From contig NZ_CADIJQ010000013.1 of NCBI RefSeq assembly GCF_902859595.1, forward strand, positions 1-64,000: 64,000 nt of DNA, written 5' to 3'. The position numbers were made by a program, and so were the translations under genes. Shown here one piece after another: positions 45,835-53,947 of this stretch; within the stretch, counting starts at the first letter, position 1, and each line of letters starts with the position of its first letter. The stretch comes from Achromobacter kerstersii (GTDB lineage: Bacteria; Pseudomonadota; Gammaproteobacteria; Burkholderiales; Burkholderiaceae_B). A model generated the notes under the pieces. It was not told the DNA's origin, ran no database searches, and saw only the letters and a program-made list of their open reading frames with translations.

Positions 45835-47055
45835 ATGAAATTGAATCGAATCGCAGCAGCGTTGTTCGTCCTGGGCTTCACCGGCGCGGTGCCTGCGGGC
45901 GCGGCGCACGCGCAAGCCAAGATCAGCGACGACGTCGTCAAGGTCGGCGTGCTGACCGACCTGTCCGGCGTGTATTCCGACCTGGCCGGCAACGGCTCGG
46001 TGATAGCCGCGCGCCTGGCCGCCGAAGAGATGGGCAACAAGGTGCTGGGCAAGCCGGTTGAAGTGATTGCCGCCGACCACCAGAACAAGCCCGACGTCGC
46101 CGCCAACCTGGCGCGCGAATGGTTCGACCAGGGCAAGGTCGACATGATCACCGACTTCCCCACCGCGTCCACCGCGCTGGCCGTGATGGAAATTGCCAAG
46201 CAGAAGAACCGCGTGACGATGCCGTCGGCGGGCTTGTCCACCGCGATCCTGGGCGAAAAATGTTCGCCGTTGAATGCGCAATGGACGACCAACACCTATG
46301 CGCTGGCAGCCGGCACGGCGCGCGCACTGGTGAAGGAGGGCAAGAAGACCTGGTACTTCATCACCGCTGACTACACCTTTGGCCACTCGCTGGAAAAGGA
46401 CGCCACCGAAGTCATCCAGGAAAATGGCGGCACCGTGGTGGGCGTGTCGCGCCACCCGTTCCCCGGCAACGATTTCTCGTCGTTCCTGCTGAAGGCGCAG
46501 GCCTCGAAGGCGGACGTGATTGCGCTGGCCAACGCCGGCAACGACACCGTCAACGCCGTGAAGCAAGCCAACGAGTTCGGCATCAACAAGAAGCAGATCG
46601 TCGCGCCGCTGTTGACCTATATCTCGGACGTGCACAGCATGGGCCTGCCCAAAGCGCAGGGCATGTACCTGACCGAAGCGTTCTACTGGGACTACGACGA
46701 CGCCTCGCGCGCCTGGGCCAAGAAGTTCTTCGAGAAAGCCAAGAAGATGCCCACGGCCTCGCAAGCCGGTGTGTATTCGGCCACGCTGTCCTACCTGAAG
46801 GCGATTGAAGCGGCCGGCACTGACGACGCGCCCGCCGTGATGGCCAAGCTGCGCGAAATGACCATCAACGACGCCGTGATCCGCAACGGAAAGCTGCGCG
46901 CCGACGGCGCGCTGGTGCACGACATGCTGCTGTTGCAGGTGAAGACGCCCGCCGAATCCAAGGCCCCGTGGGACTACTACAACGTGAAATCCGTGCTCAA
47001 GGGCGACGAGGTATTCCCCAAGCCCCAGGCCGCCTGCCCGCTGAACAAGTCGTAA
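45835..47055 (+). CDS. Branched-chain-type ABC transporter substrate-binding protein
   Basis: A 406-residue periplasmic type I binding protein of the Leu/Ile/Val family. A signal peptide (IAAALFVLGFTGAVPAGAAHAQA) is followed by VKVGVLTDLSGVYSDLAGN, HQNKPDVAANLAREWFD and WYFITADYTFGHSLEKDATE. The ligand cannot be deduced. Many such proteins in Burkholderiales bind aromatic or short organic acids rather than Leu. Confidence 0.92.
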   Translation: MKLNRIAAALFVLGFTGAVPAGAAHAQAKISDDVVKVGVLTDLSGVYSDLAGNGSVIAARLAAEEMGNKVLGKPVEVIAADHQNKPDVAANLAREWFDQGKVDMITDFPTASTALAVMEIAKQKNRVTMPSAGLSTAILGEKCSPLNAQWTTNTYALAAGTARALVKEGKKTWYFITADYTFGHSLEKDATEVIQENGGTVVGVSRHPFPGNDFSSFLLKAQASKADVIALANAGNDTVNAVKQANEFGINKKQIVAPLLTYISDVHSMGLPKAQGMYLTEAFYWDYDDASRAWAKKFFEKAKKMPTASQAGVYSATLSYLKAIEAAGTDDAPAVMAKLREMTINDAVIRNGKLRADGALVHDMLLLQVKTPAESKAPWDYYNVKSVLKGDEVFPKPQAACPLNKS

Positions 47056-47062
47056 GCCCATC

Positions 47063-47965
47063 ATGTTCGACATCTCGCTTCCCGCGCTGCTGGCCCAACT
47101 GTTGGTGGGGCTGATCAACGGCTGCTTCTACGCCATCCTGAGCATGGGCCTGGCCATCATTTTCGGCCTGCTCAACATCGTCAACTTCACGCACGGTGCG
47201 CAGTTCATGATGGCGGCGTTCCTGGCGTGGATCGGCTTCACGCAGTTGCCGCAACTGCTTGGCCCCGGCGTGCAAATCAACTTCTGGGCGGCGCTGATTC
47301 TTGCGCCGCTGGTCGTGGGCGCGGTGGGCGTCGTGATCGAAAAGACGCTGCTCAAACGGCTCTATCACCTGGACCACCTGTACGGGCTGCTGCTGACCTT
47401 CGGCATTGCACTGATGATGGAAGGCGGCTTTCGCTACTTCTACGGCATATCCGGCGTGGGGTACGAGCCGCCCGAGATCCTGCAAGGGGGTTTCGATCTG
47501 GGCTTCATGTTCCTGCCCGCGTATCGGGGCTTCGTGGTGGTGGCGTCGCTGACGCTATGCATCGCCACCTGGTATCTGTTCGAGCGCACCCGGCTGGGCG
47601 CGATGCTGCGCGCAGGCACTGAAAACCCCAAGCTGCTGCAGGCGTTTGGCGTGAACGTGCCGGTGATGATCACGCTGACCTATGGCTTCGGCGTGGCGCT
47701 GGCGGGCGTGGCGGGCGTGTTGGCCGCGCCCGTCATGCAGATCAACCCGCTGATGGGGTCGAACCTGTTGAACATCGTGTTCGCAGTGGTGGTGATTGGC
47801 GGACTGGGTTCCATCATGGGCGCCATCGTCACGGGCCTGGCGCTGGGCCTCTTGGAAGGGCTGACCAAGGTGTTCTACCCGGAAGCGTCCACCGTTGTCG
47901 TGTTCATCGTGATGGCCGTTGTGCTGCTGATGCGCCCCGCGGGCCTGTTCGGCAAGGAGAAATAA
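47063..47965 (+). CDS. livH: Branched-chain-type ABC transporter permease LivH
   Basis: A 300-residue permease. LLVGLINGCFYAILSMGLAI and FGLLNIVNFTHGAQFMM open the protein; the EAA-like LRAGTENPKLLQAFGVNV and ALAGVAGVLAAPVMQINPLM follow. It begins seven bases after the binding-protein stop and ends one base before the livM GTG. Confidence 0.93.
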   Translation: MFDISLPALLAQLLVGLINGCFYAILSMGLAIIFGLLNIVNFTHGAQFMMAAFLAWIGFTQLPQLLGPGVQINFWAALILAPLVVGAVGVVIEKTLLKRLYHLDHLYGLLLTFGIALMMEGGFRYFYGISGVGYEPPEILQGGFDLGFMFLPAYRGFVVVASLTLCIATWYLFERTRLGAMLRAGTENPKLLQAFGVNVPVMITLTYGFGVALAGVAGVLAAPVMQINPLMGSNLLNIVFAVVVIGGLGSIMGAIVTGLALGLLEGLTKVFYPEASTVVVFIVMAVVLLMRPAGLFGKEK

Positions 47966-47966
47966 G

Positions 47967-48932
47967 GTGTCGCGCATTCCATTTTCCATCCGCATCCTGG
48001 CCTTGCTGCTGGTGCCTGCCCTGCTGGTGCCGTTCTTTCCCCAGATCATCTACCCCGTGTTTGTCATGAAGGTGCTGTGCTTCGCGTTGTTTGCGCTGGC
48101 CTTCAACCTGCTCACGGGCTTCACCGGCCTGGTGTCGTTCGGCCACGCGGCGTTTTTCGGCTGGGCAGGCTACGCCGCGGGCGAAATGATGATCTTGTTC
48201 GGCGCGCGCGGCCTGCCGCCCGAGATCGCCATCCTCTGCGGCGTGGCGATGGCGGCCGCCATTGGCTATGCCATCGGCTGGCTGGCCATCCGGCGCACGG
48301 GCATCTATTTCGCGATGATCACGCTGGCGCTGTCGCAGGTGGCGTACTTCATGGCGGTGCAGGTGGGCTGGACGCGCGGTGAAGACGGCATGCAGGGCAT
48401 TCCGCGCGGCAAGTTCCTGGGGCTGGTGGACCTGAGCATCGACACCAACATGTATTACTTCGCGCTGGGCGTCTTCGTGCTGGGCTTTCTGTTCGTCTAC
48501 CGGGTGATTCATTCGCCGTTCGGCCAGGTGCTCAAGACCATCCGGGACAACGCGCCGCGCGCGATTTCGCTAGGTTACGATACGGATCGGTGCAAGCTGC
48601 TGGCCTTTGTGCTGTCGGCCTCGGTCGCCGGTCTTGCCGGCTCGCTGAAGGCGCTGGTGCTGCAACTGGTAGCGCTGAATGATGTGTCCCTTGCTACCTC
48701 CACCGAAGTGCTGCTGATGACCCTGTTGGGCGGCATCGGCACCGTGTGGGGCCCGGTGGTCGGCGCGACGCTGGTCGTCAGCTTGCAGAACTACCTTGCC
48801 ACCCTGGGCGATGTCGTCACCATCGTCATCGGGCTGATATTCGTGTTGTGCGTGTCGTTCTTCCGACGCGGGTTCGTCGGCGAATGGCTGGCCTACACGC
48901 AGTGGCGCAAAACGAAGGAAAACAATAATTGA
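47967..48932 (+). CDS. livM: Branched-chain-type ABC transporter permease LivM
   Basis: A 321-residue permease starting with GTG at 47967. Family blocks are FALAFNLLTGFTGLVSFGHA, RRTGIYFAMITLALSQV, TIRDNAPRAISLGYDTDRCK and GIGTVWGPVVGATLVVSLQN. It completes the transporter core. The stop TGA overlaps the ATG of the GntR gene (TGATG). Confidence 0.93.
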   Translation: MSRIPFSIRILALLLVPALLVPFFPQIIYPVFVMKVLCFALFALAFNLLTGFTGLVSFGHAAFFGWAGYAAGEMMILFGARGLPPEIAILCGVAMAAAIGYAIGWLAIRRTGIYFAMITLALSQVAYFMAVQVGWTRGEDGMQGIPRGKFLGLVDLSIDTNMYYFALGVFVLGFLFVYRVIHSPFGQVLKTIRDNAPRAISLGYDTDRCKLLAFVLSASVAGLAGSLKALVLQLVALNDVSLATSTEVLLMTLLGGIGTVWGPVVGATLVVSLQNYLATLGDVVTIVIGLIFVLCVSFFRRGFVGEWLAYTQWRKTKENNN

Positions 48933-49582
48933 TGGCAGGAGCAGAACCCAAACGACGCGCCGCGGACGTCGCGTACGACCAGATCGAAAGCATGATCGCC
49001 ACGTTGCAATTGCAGCCTGGCAGTGCGGTCGTGGAAGCGGATCTGGTGGAGAAAACCGGCCTGGGGCGCACGCCCCTGCGGGAGGCGCTGCTGCGCATGG
49101 TCGCGGCCGGCTTGATCCGCCAGGAACCCCGGCGCGGCCTGCGCGTATCGATGATCCAGCTGGCGGACCACATGGACTTGATCCAGACCCGCCGCGCGCT
49201 GGAGCAGTTGATTGCCGCCAGCGCCGCCCGCCGCGCCACGCCCGCGCAACGCACCCAGATCGTGGATTGCGCGGCGCAGATGATCCGGGCTTCCGAAGGC
49301 GGCAACCTGGACGACTACATGCATGCCGACCAGCTGCTCGACTACGTCTGCCATGAAGCCAGCCGCAATGTGTCCGCCGTGAACGCGGTGGAACCGTTGA
49401 TCATTCAGTGCCGGCGCTTTTGGTACGCCTACCAGCACGAGGGCGATATCGCCGAAGGCGCCCGCCGCCACATGCTGATGGCGCAGGGCATCGCCACAGG
49501 CAACGAATCCGCGGCCATCAAGGGCGCGGATTCGTTAATGGACTACCTGGAGATGTTTACGCGCAAGGTGATTGACGCGTAG
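48932..49582 (+). CDS. GntR family regulator with FCD domain
   Basis: A 216-residue regulator with a GntR winged helix (ADLVEKTGLGRTPLREALLR, then MVAAGLIRQEPRRGLRVS) and an FCD-type helical effector domain (TRRALEQLIAASAARRATPA). AAGGAA precedes the ATG, which overlaps the livM stop. As the last gene of the DapA-ABC operon it probably senses the imported compound or its product. It converges with the PACE gene (26-base overlap). Confidence 0.92.
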   Translation: MAGAEPKRRAADVAYDQIESMIATLQLQPGSAVVEADLVEKTGLGRTPLREALLRMVAAGLIRQEPRRGLRVSMIQLADHMDLIQTRRALEQLIAASAARRATPAQRTQIVDCAAQMIRASEGGNLDDYMHADQLLDYVCHEASRNVSAVNAVEPLIIQCRRFWYAYQHEGDIAEGARRHMLMAQGIATGNESAAIKGADSLMDYLEMFTRKVIDA

Positions 49583-50078
49583 CGGCCGGTGCGACCTCTG
49601 GCGTGCCAAGGGTGGCAGCCGCAGGCGCAACGGCGTCCGCGCGGCCCCGCTTCAGCCACGCCATCACGCGAGGGCGCGAACGGTCGTAGGCCAGGTTGTA
49701 CAGGAAGGCGTAGGGCAGATAGAACAGCACCAGCGCAATGTCCAGCACAAAGGCTTCCCACAGGCTGATGCTGAGCCACCACGCCGCCAGCGGAATCACA
49801 ATCAGGATCAGGCCAAGTTCAAAGCCGAAGGCGTGAACGACGCGCACGCGCATCGTGCGCTTGAAGCCGAACCGGTTTTCAACGCGGTCGAAGCCGGCGT
49901 TGTAGATCATGTTCCAGACGAGCGCGATCCAGGCGATGACGGCCGTGAGGACGCCCATTTCAAACAGGGATTTGCCCATGGCCCAGGCTGCGGCAGGCGC
50001 GCACAGACCGATGGCGAGAATTTCAAACAAAAATGCGTGGAAAAAGCGTTCTTTCAGGGTTTTCTTGGCTTGCGTCAT
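49557..50078 (-). CDS. PACE family antimicrobial efflux transporter (AceI-like)
   Basis: A 173-residue inner-membrane protein with two copies of the BTP motif pair: RFFHAFLFEILAI and RVVHAFGFELGLI, each followed by a W-x-N/Y-N-x-x-D element (WNMIYNAGFDRVE; FLYNLAYDRSRPRVM). This is diagnostic of PACE proteins, which export biocides such as chlorhexidine and short diamines. The C-terminal 30 residues are an Ala/Pro tail. It diverges from a LysR gene, the AceR-AceI layout. The start MTQAKKTLKER at 50078 fits the family. Confidence 0.92.
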   Translation of the reverse strand: MTQAKKTLKERFFHAFLFEILAIGLCAPAAAWAMGKSLFEMGVLTAVIAWIALVWNMIYNAGFDRVENRFGFKRTMRVRVVHAFGFELGLILIVIPLAAWWLSISLWEAFVLDIALVLFYLPYAFLYNLAYDRSRPRVMAWLKRGRADAVAPAAATLGTPEVAPAATRQSPCA

Positions 50079-50151
50079 GACCCACCGAGGTCGTTTCAAT
50101 AAAGTGGGAGCGATTTTCGTCGATATTTCCGGTACGATAAAGATACTATCC

Positions 50152-50166
50152 ATCGGAAAAACCGAT
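50152..50166. promoter_or_regulatory. LysR-type box upstream of the PACE-linked regulator
   Basis: ATCGG-AAAAA-CCGAT is a perfect inverted repeat that meets the T-N11-A LysR consensus (ATC-N9-GAT). It ends four bases before the LysR ATG at 50171 and 74 bases upstream of the divergent PACE gene. Confidence 0.6.
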
Positions 50167-50170
50167 ACCA

Positions 50171-51034
50171 ATGCGCCACTCGCTTGAATCCTTGGCGGCC
50201 TTTGCCCAAGTGGCCTCTGAAGGCTCGTTTTCAGCCGCCGCCCGCAAGCTGGGCAAAAGCCAGTCCACCATCAGCGAAACCATCGCCAATCTGGAAGTGG
50301 ACCTGAACGTGGCGCTGTTTGACCGCAGCCAGCGCCAGCCGTCATTGACCGAAGCCGGCCAGGTGTTGCTGGGTCAGGCGTTGCAGGTGCTGGCGGCCAA
50401 CGACCGCTTCAACCGCAGCGCCAACCAGTTGGCCGAAGGGCTGGAGCCCCGCCTGACCGTAGTGCTGTCGGACACCTTCCAGTCAAAAACGTTTGAGAAC
50501 ATGCTCAGCCAGATCGACCAGCGCTACCCCGCGCTGCGCTTCGAATGCCTGATCGCCGAATACGAAGACGTGGTGGCGCTGGTGCAGCAAGGCCGCGCGC
50601 ATCTGGGCCTGATGGCCGCGCAAGACACCTACCCGCCGGATGTGGGATACGCGACGCTGGCCGAGCGATCCGAAATTGTGTTGTGCGTGGGGCGCAGCCA
50701 TCCGCTGGCGGGCCGCCCGTGCGTGACCACCGATGAGCTGCGAACCGAACGCGAATTGCGTCTGAGCACTTTTGAACTCAACGATAAAGACACCGCGCCG
50801 CCGCACGCAACGTGGTCGGCGCCGGGTTATCTGATGCTGCTGGAAATGGCCAGCCTGGGATTTGGCTGGACGGAATTGCCGCGTTGGATGATCCAACGTT
50901 TCGGGCGCGACCAATTGGTCGAACTGACGGTGCCGGGCTGGCCCCGCCACATCCGCGTAGACGCCGTGTGGTCCACCCGCCGCGCGTTGGGCCCCGCAGG
51001 CGCGTGGCTGCTGGAAAGCCTGGCTCGCGGTTAG
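50171..51034 (+). CDS. LysR family regulator (AceR-like position)
   Basis: A 287-residue regulator with helix-turn-helix SLAAFAQVASEGSFSAAARK then LGKSQSTISETIANLE and a ligand-binding domain. Its position opposite the PACE gene matches AceR of Acinetobacter, which activates aceI in response to biocide or diamine. The 13-bp minisatellite lies just after its stop. Confidence 0.9.
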   Translation: MRHSLESLAAFAQVASEGSFSAAARKLGKSQSTISETIANLEVDLNVALFDRSQRQPSLTEAGQVLLGQALQVLAANDRFNRSANQLAEGLEPRLTVVLSDTFQSKTFENMLSQIDQRYPALRFECLIAEYEDVVALVQQGRAHLGLMAAQDTYPPDVGYATLAERSEIVLCVGRSHPLAGRPCVTTDELRTERELRLSTFELNDKDTAPPHATWSAPGYLMLLEMASLGFGWTELPRWMIQRFGRDQLVELTVPGWPRHIRVDAVWSTRRALGPAGAWLLESLARG

Positions 51035-51052
51035 ACATTAAACGGCCCGCCC

Positions 51053-51156
51053 CCGTATCACCGCGCCGTATCAAGGCGCCATATCACCGCGCCATATCAA
51101 CGCGCCATACCAACGCCCCGTATCAACGCCCCGTACCAACGCACGATATCAACGCG
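51053..51156. repeat. 13-bp minisatellite between lysR and lgmC-like gene
   Basis: Eight head-to-tail 13-bp units of about CC(A/G)TATCAACGC(G/C) run from 51053 to 51156, with point changes only. The last unit contains the stop codon (51149-51151) of the minus-strand deacetylase gene. The frames of 13-bp units cannot be coding repeats. Confidence 0.88.
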
Positions 51157-51964
51157 CTGTGGCCGGCAAGCGCGAGATGCGCACGCCGTTGGCGCTTATC
51201 CACTCACCCAGCTTGGGGCTGGCCAGCACGTCGAACTCGGCGCGGCGCTGGCGCGACATCGGGCTGCCGTCCTTGCAATCCATCGCGGGGTGGCACATCA
51301 GCAAATCCCCGTCGCGCGCGTTGAACAGCCAGTTCTGCAACAGGTCAGCGTAACGGCGCTTGCCGCCTTCGAATCCATACACGCCCAGCAGCCGGCGATT
51401 GGTGCGCAACCCATCCTGTTGCGCCTGGCGGGCCAACGCGCCTGAACCCAAGGCGCCGATGATGCGCGCCTTGATCGATTCTTTCAGGGGGATACCGCAA
51501 AGTGCGCCCGGCGCGGTCTGGCGCAACCACGGCATGGCGTCGCCATAACGGCGCTTCAATTGCGCCAGCACCTGTTCACGGATGCCGGGCAATTGATGCA
51601 CGTGTTGGTGGCCATCCACGTAATCGGGCGCGCGGCCGAATGCGGCCTCGAAGGCGTCAAACTGAAGATTCAGCTGCGCATCGATCCACGCCGGATCAAG
51701 CCGGCCGGCATAGGCGCTGAAGATCAGCTTGCGCAGCGACGGCATCGGCGCAGCATCGGCGCTGAGGTTTTCCGAGAAATTCACGTGCAGGCCGATGTCC
51801 ACATTTTGCGCCGCCAGACGGCCCGCATTCTGCGCAAATGTGGGGCCCAACGACAAGCCGCTTACCGCGCTGATACGGCCCATGCCGGCCAGCGCGATCA
51901 TGCCTTCATCGATATCGGCATTCATGCCAAAATCGTCACCGCAGACCACGATACGTTTGCTCAT
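51149..51964 (-). CDS. lgmC: ChbG/YdjC family deacetylase, LgmC-like
   Basis: A 271-residue metal-dependent deacetylase: VVCGDDFGMNADIDEG (Asp ligands and nucleophile region), GLHVNFSENLS, YVDGHQHVHQLPG (two His) and LLMCHPAMDC. In Bordetella the lgm genes put glucosamine on lipid A phosphates, and a YdjC-type member removes the acetyl group from a GlcNAc-lipid donor. GAGGTG precedes MSKRIVVCGDD. It diverges from the GtrA gene. The symbol rests on motif and neighbourhood. Confidence 0.82.
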   Translation of the reverse strand: MSKRIVVCGDDFGMNADIDEGMIALAGMGRISAVSGLSLGPTFAQNAGRLAAQNVDIGLHVNFSENLSADAAPMPSLRKLIFSAYAGRLDPAWIDAQLNLQFDAFEAAFGRAPDYVDGHQHVHQLPGIREQVLAQLKRRYGDAMPWLRQTAPGALCGIPLKESIKARIIGALGSGALARQAQQDGLRTNRRLLGVYGFEGGKRRYADLLQNWLFNARDGDLLMCHPAMDCKDGSPMSRQRRAEFDVLASPKLGEWISANGVRISRLPATAR

Positions 51965-52000
51965 CGCTGCACCTCGCATTCCCATTTCACCACGGCACCC

Positions 52001-52396
52001 ATGCGCGCCTTTCTTCAGCAGATCAGCCTTTTCATTGCAGTGGGTTGCGCCGCCGCCGCCACCCATTGGGCCGTTGCCGTGGGCTGTGTCGAACTGCTTG
52101 GCCTTGCACCACTGGCCGCCAACCTGGTCGGCTGGCTGATCGCCTTCGTCGTTTCTTTTGCCGGACACTACCGGCTTACCTTCAGACATTCTCAAACACC
52201 CTGGACAATAGCTGTCCGTCGTTTCTTTCTGATTTCAGCCGTGGGCTTCGCCATCAATGAATCCGCCTACGCGCTGTTGCTGCATACCACCGCCATTCCG
52301 TACGACCTGTTGCTAGCCCTGATTCTGATCGGGCTGGCGTTTGCGACCTTCATCGCTAGCCGGCTTTGGGCGTTTCGCCACAAGCCCGCTGTCTGA
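52001..52396 (+). CDS. lgmD: GtrA-like membrane protein, LgmD-like flippase candidate
   Basis: A 131-residue protein with four membrane helices (ISLFIAVGCAAAATHWAVAV, LAANLVGWLIAFVVSFAGHY, FFLISAVGFAINESAYALLL, LLLALILIGLAFATFIASRL) and GtrA features such as SFAGHYRLTF and SRLWAFRH. GtrA proteins are thought to flip lipid-linked sugars. Here it would flip the undecaprenyl-glucosamine donor. MRAFLQQISLF at 52001 is the start. The 3' end overlaps lgmB by 41 bases on the opposite strand. Confidence 0.8.
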   Translation: MRAFLQQISLFIAVGCAAAATHWAVAVGCVELLGLAPLAANLVGWLIAFVVSFAGHYRLTFRHSQTPWTIAVRRFFLISAVGFAINESAYALLLHTTAIPYDLLLALILIGLAFATFIASRLWAFRHKPAV

Positions 52397-53945
52397 ACGC
52401 GTCGTCAATGTCCACGCGCCACATCACGGTCTTCACGCCGCTTGCTATTGGGTCCAGCCCCCGCAATGGCGCGTAAACCGGGCCGTCAGATCGGCTGCCC
52501 CAGACCCAATAGCGCGCGCCGTCCGGTGCGGCGCACAGCCGCGAGCTGAATTCCGCGGAGCTGACCAGCAGCTCCTTGCCTAGCGCGGGATCAAACGTTG
52601 CGGCATCGTAGAGTTCCTTGCGCCAGTTATCGCGCACCGGCACGTCCTGATCCAGCCAGTCGTCCACCACCCACGTCGGGCGCGGCGCTTGGGCGTAGAG
52701 CGCCAGGTCGAAGGGATAGGTATGCAGGGCGACAAAGATATCGTCCGGGCGGGCGTGCTCACGCACTACCGTGGCCAGGGGCCCGGCGCTGCCTCGCGCA
52801 TTGTGGGCGGCCACCCCGACGGCGACGACGCAGATCGCAGCCGCGACGCCCGCGCTAAGTTTGACCAGACGCGGCGCGGTGGCGTCGCCGCCTTCCTCGC
52901 GCCATGCGCCCAGGATGACTTCGGCCAGCAAAAACGCCAGCGGCGCCAAGGCCGGCAGCACATAGCCGACAAGCTTGGATTGCGGCACGGAAAAAAATGC
53001 GATCACCACCGCAAACCAGACCAACGCCAAACGGCGCAAGTCTCGCGTGGCATCGTCCTGCCAAAACACCTTGCGCATGATGCCGCCGCCCCACAGCGAC
53101 CACGGCAGGCTCAAGCCCGCCACGACCGGCAGGTAGAACCAGAACGCCTGCGCATTGTTGAAGCCGCTTGCCGCAAAGCGCTGAAAATGCTGATAGACGA
53201 AAAAGTAATGGTAGAAGCCCGGAAAGCGCAGCTGCATCAGCACGAACCACGGCACCGCCACGATGGCGAAGAGCAACAGCGCTGGCGGCCACATCACCGC
53301 TGCCAGACCTGCCCAACGGCGGCGCCATGCCATCCAGATCAACAGGATGACGCCGGGCAACACCAATCCGATCAAGCCCTTGGCCAACACCGCCAACGCG
53401 GCCAGCGCGGCGGCGGCCAACGACATGGCGCGATAGGGCTGCCCGCGCTCTTGCCGCAGAATGGTGTCCACCGCGGCCAGCACGCACAGCGTGATCATGC
53501 CGGCGACCAGCATGTCCAGATTTGCAAACTGCGCGCCGCCATAGAAGAACGGAATCGTGCACAGGATCAGGACGGTCAGCGTGGCCGCCGCGTGATTGCG
53601 ATAGCGGCGCACAAAGGCGTACAGCGCCGCCGATGACGCCCAGGCGGCCAGCCATGACGGCACCCGCGCCACCCAGGGATGCGCGCCGAATACCGTGAAC
53701 GACAGCTCTGTCAGCCAGTAATAGAGCGGGGGCTTGTGAAAGTAAGGCATGCCGTCCAGCAACGGCACGGCGTGCGAACCGCTGCGAAGCATGTCCCACG
53801 CCACGCCTGCGTAACGGCCTTCGTCAGGCAGCGTCAACGGCCGAATCCAAGCCAGCAATGCCAGCCACACGCCAACGACAAGCAGGAATCGGCCCGCGGG
53901 CGGGGTCCATTCAAAGCGCGCCACGGACACGGGGCCGACGGCCAT
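52356..53945 (-). CDS. lgmB: ArnT-like lipid A sugar transferase, LgmB-like
   Basis: A 529-residue GT-C/PMT-fold membrane glycosyltransferase with PDEGRYAGVAWDMLRSG (acidic catalytic loop), MPYFHKPPLYYWL, AQFANLDMLVAGM and about twelve helices, then a periplasmic C-terminal domain. ArnT adds aminoarabinose to lipid A; the Bordetella orthologue LgmB adds glucosamine. It follows the GT2 gene by two bases on the same strand. Confidence 0.88.
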   Translation of the reverse strand: MAVGPVSVARFEWTPPAGRFLLVVGVWLALLAWIRPLTLPDEGRYAGVAWDMLRSGSHAVPLLDGMPYFHKPPLYYWLTELSFTVFGAHPWVARVPSWLAAWASSAALYAFVRRYRNHAAATLTVLILCTIPFFYGGAQFANLDMLVAGMITLCVLAAVDTILRQERGQPYRAMSLAAAALAALAVLAKGLIGLVLPGVILLIWMAWRRRWAGLAAVMWPPALLLFAIVAVPWFVLMQLRFPGFYHYFFVYQHFQRFAASGFNNAQAFWFYLPVVAGLSLPWSLWGGGIMRKVFWQDDATRDLRRLALVWFAVVIAFFSVPQSKLVGYVLPALAPLAFLLAEVILGAWREEGGDATAPRLVKLSAGVAAAICVVAVGVAAHNARGSAGPLATVVREHARPDDIFVALHTYPFDLALYAQAPRPTWVVDDWLDQDVPVRDNWRKELYDAATFDPALGKELLVSSAEFSSRLCAAPDGARYWVWGSRSDGPVYAPLRGLDPIASGVKTVMWRVDIDDAFRQRACGETPKAG

Positions 53946-53947
53946 GC

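Noticed and set aside
51053-51156. Possible CRISPR array
   Set aside because: Units are contiguous 13-mers with no spacers and no cas genes nearby.
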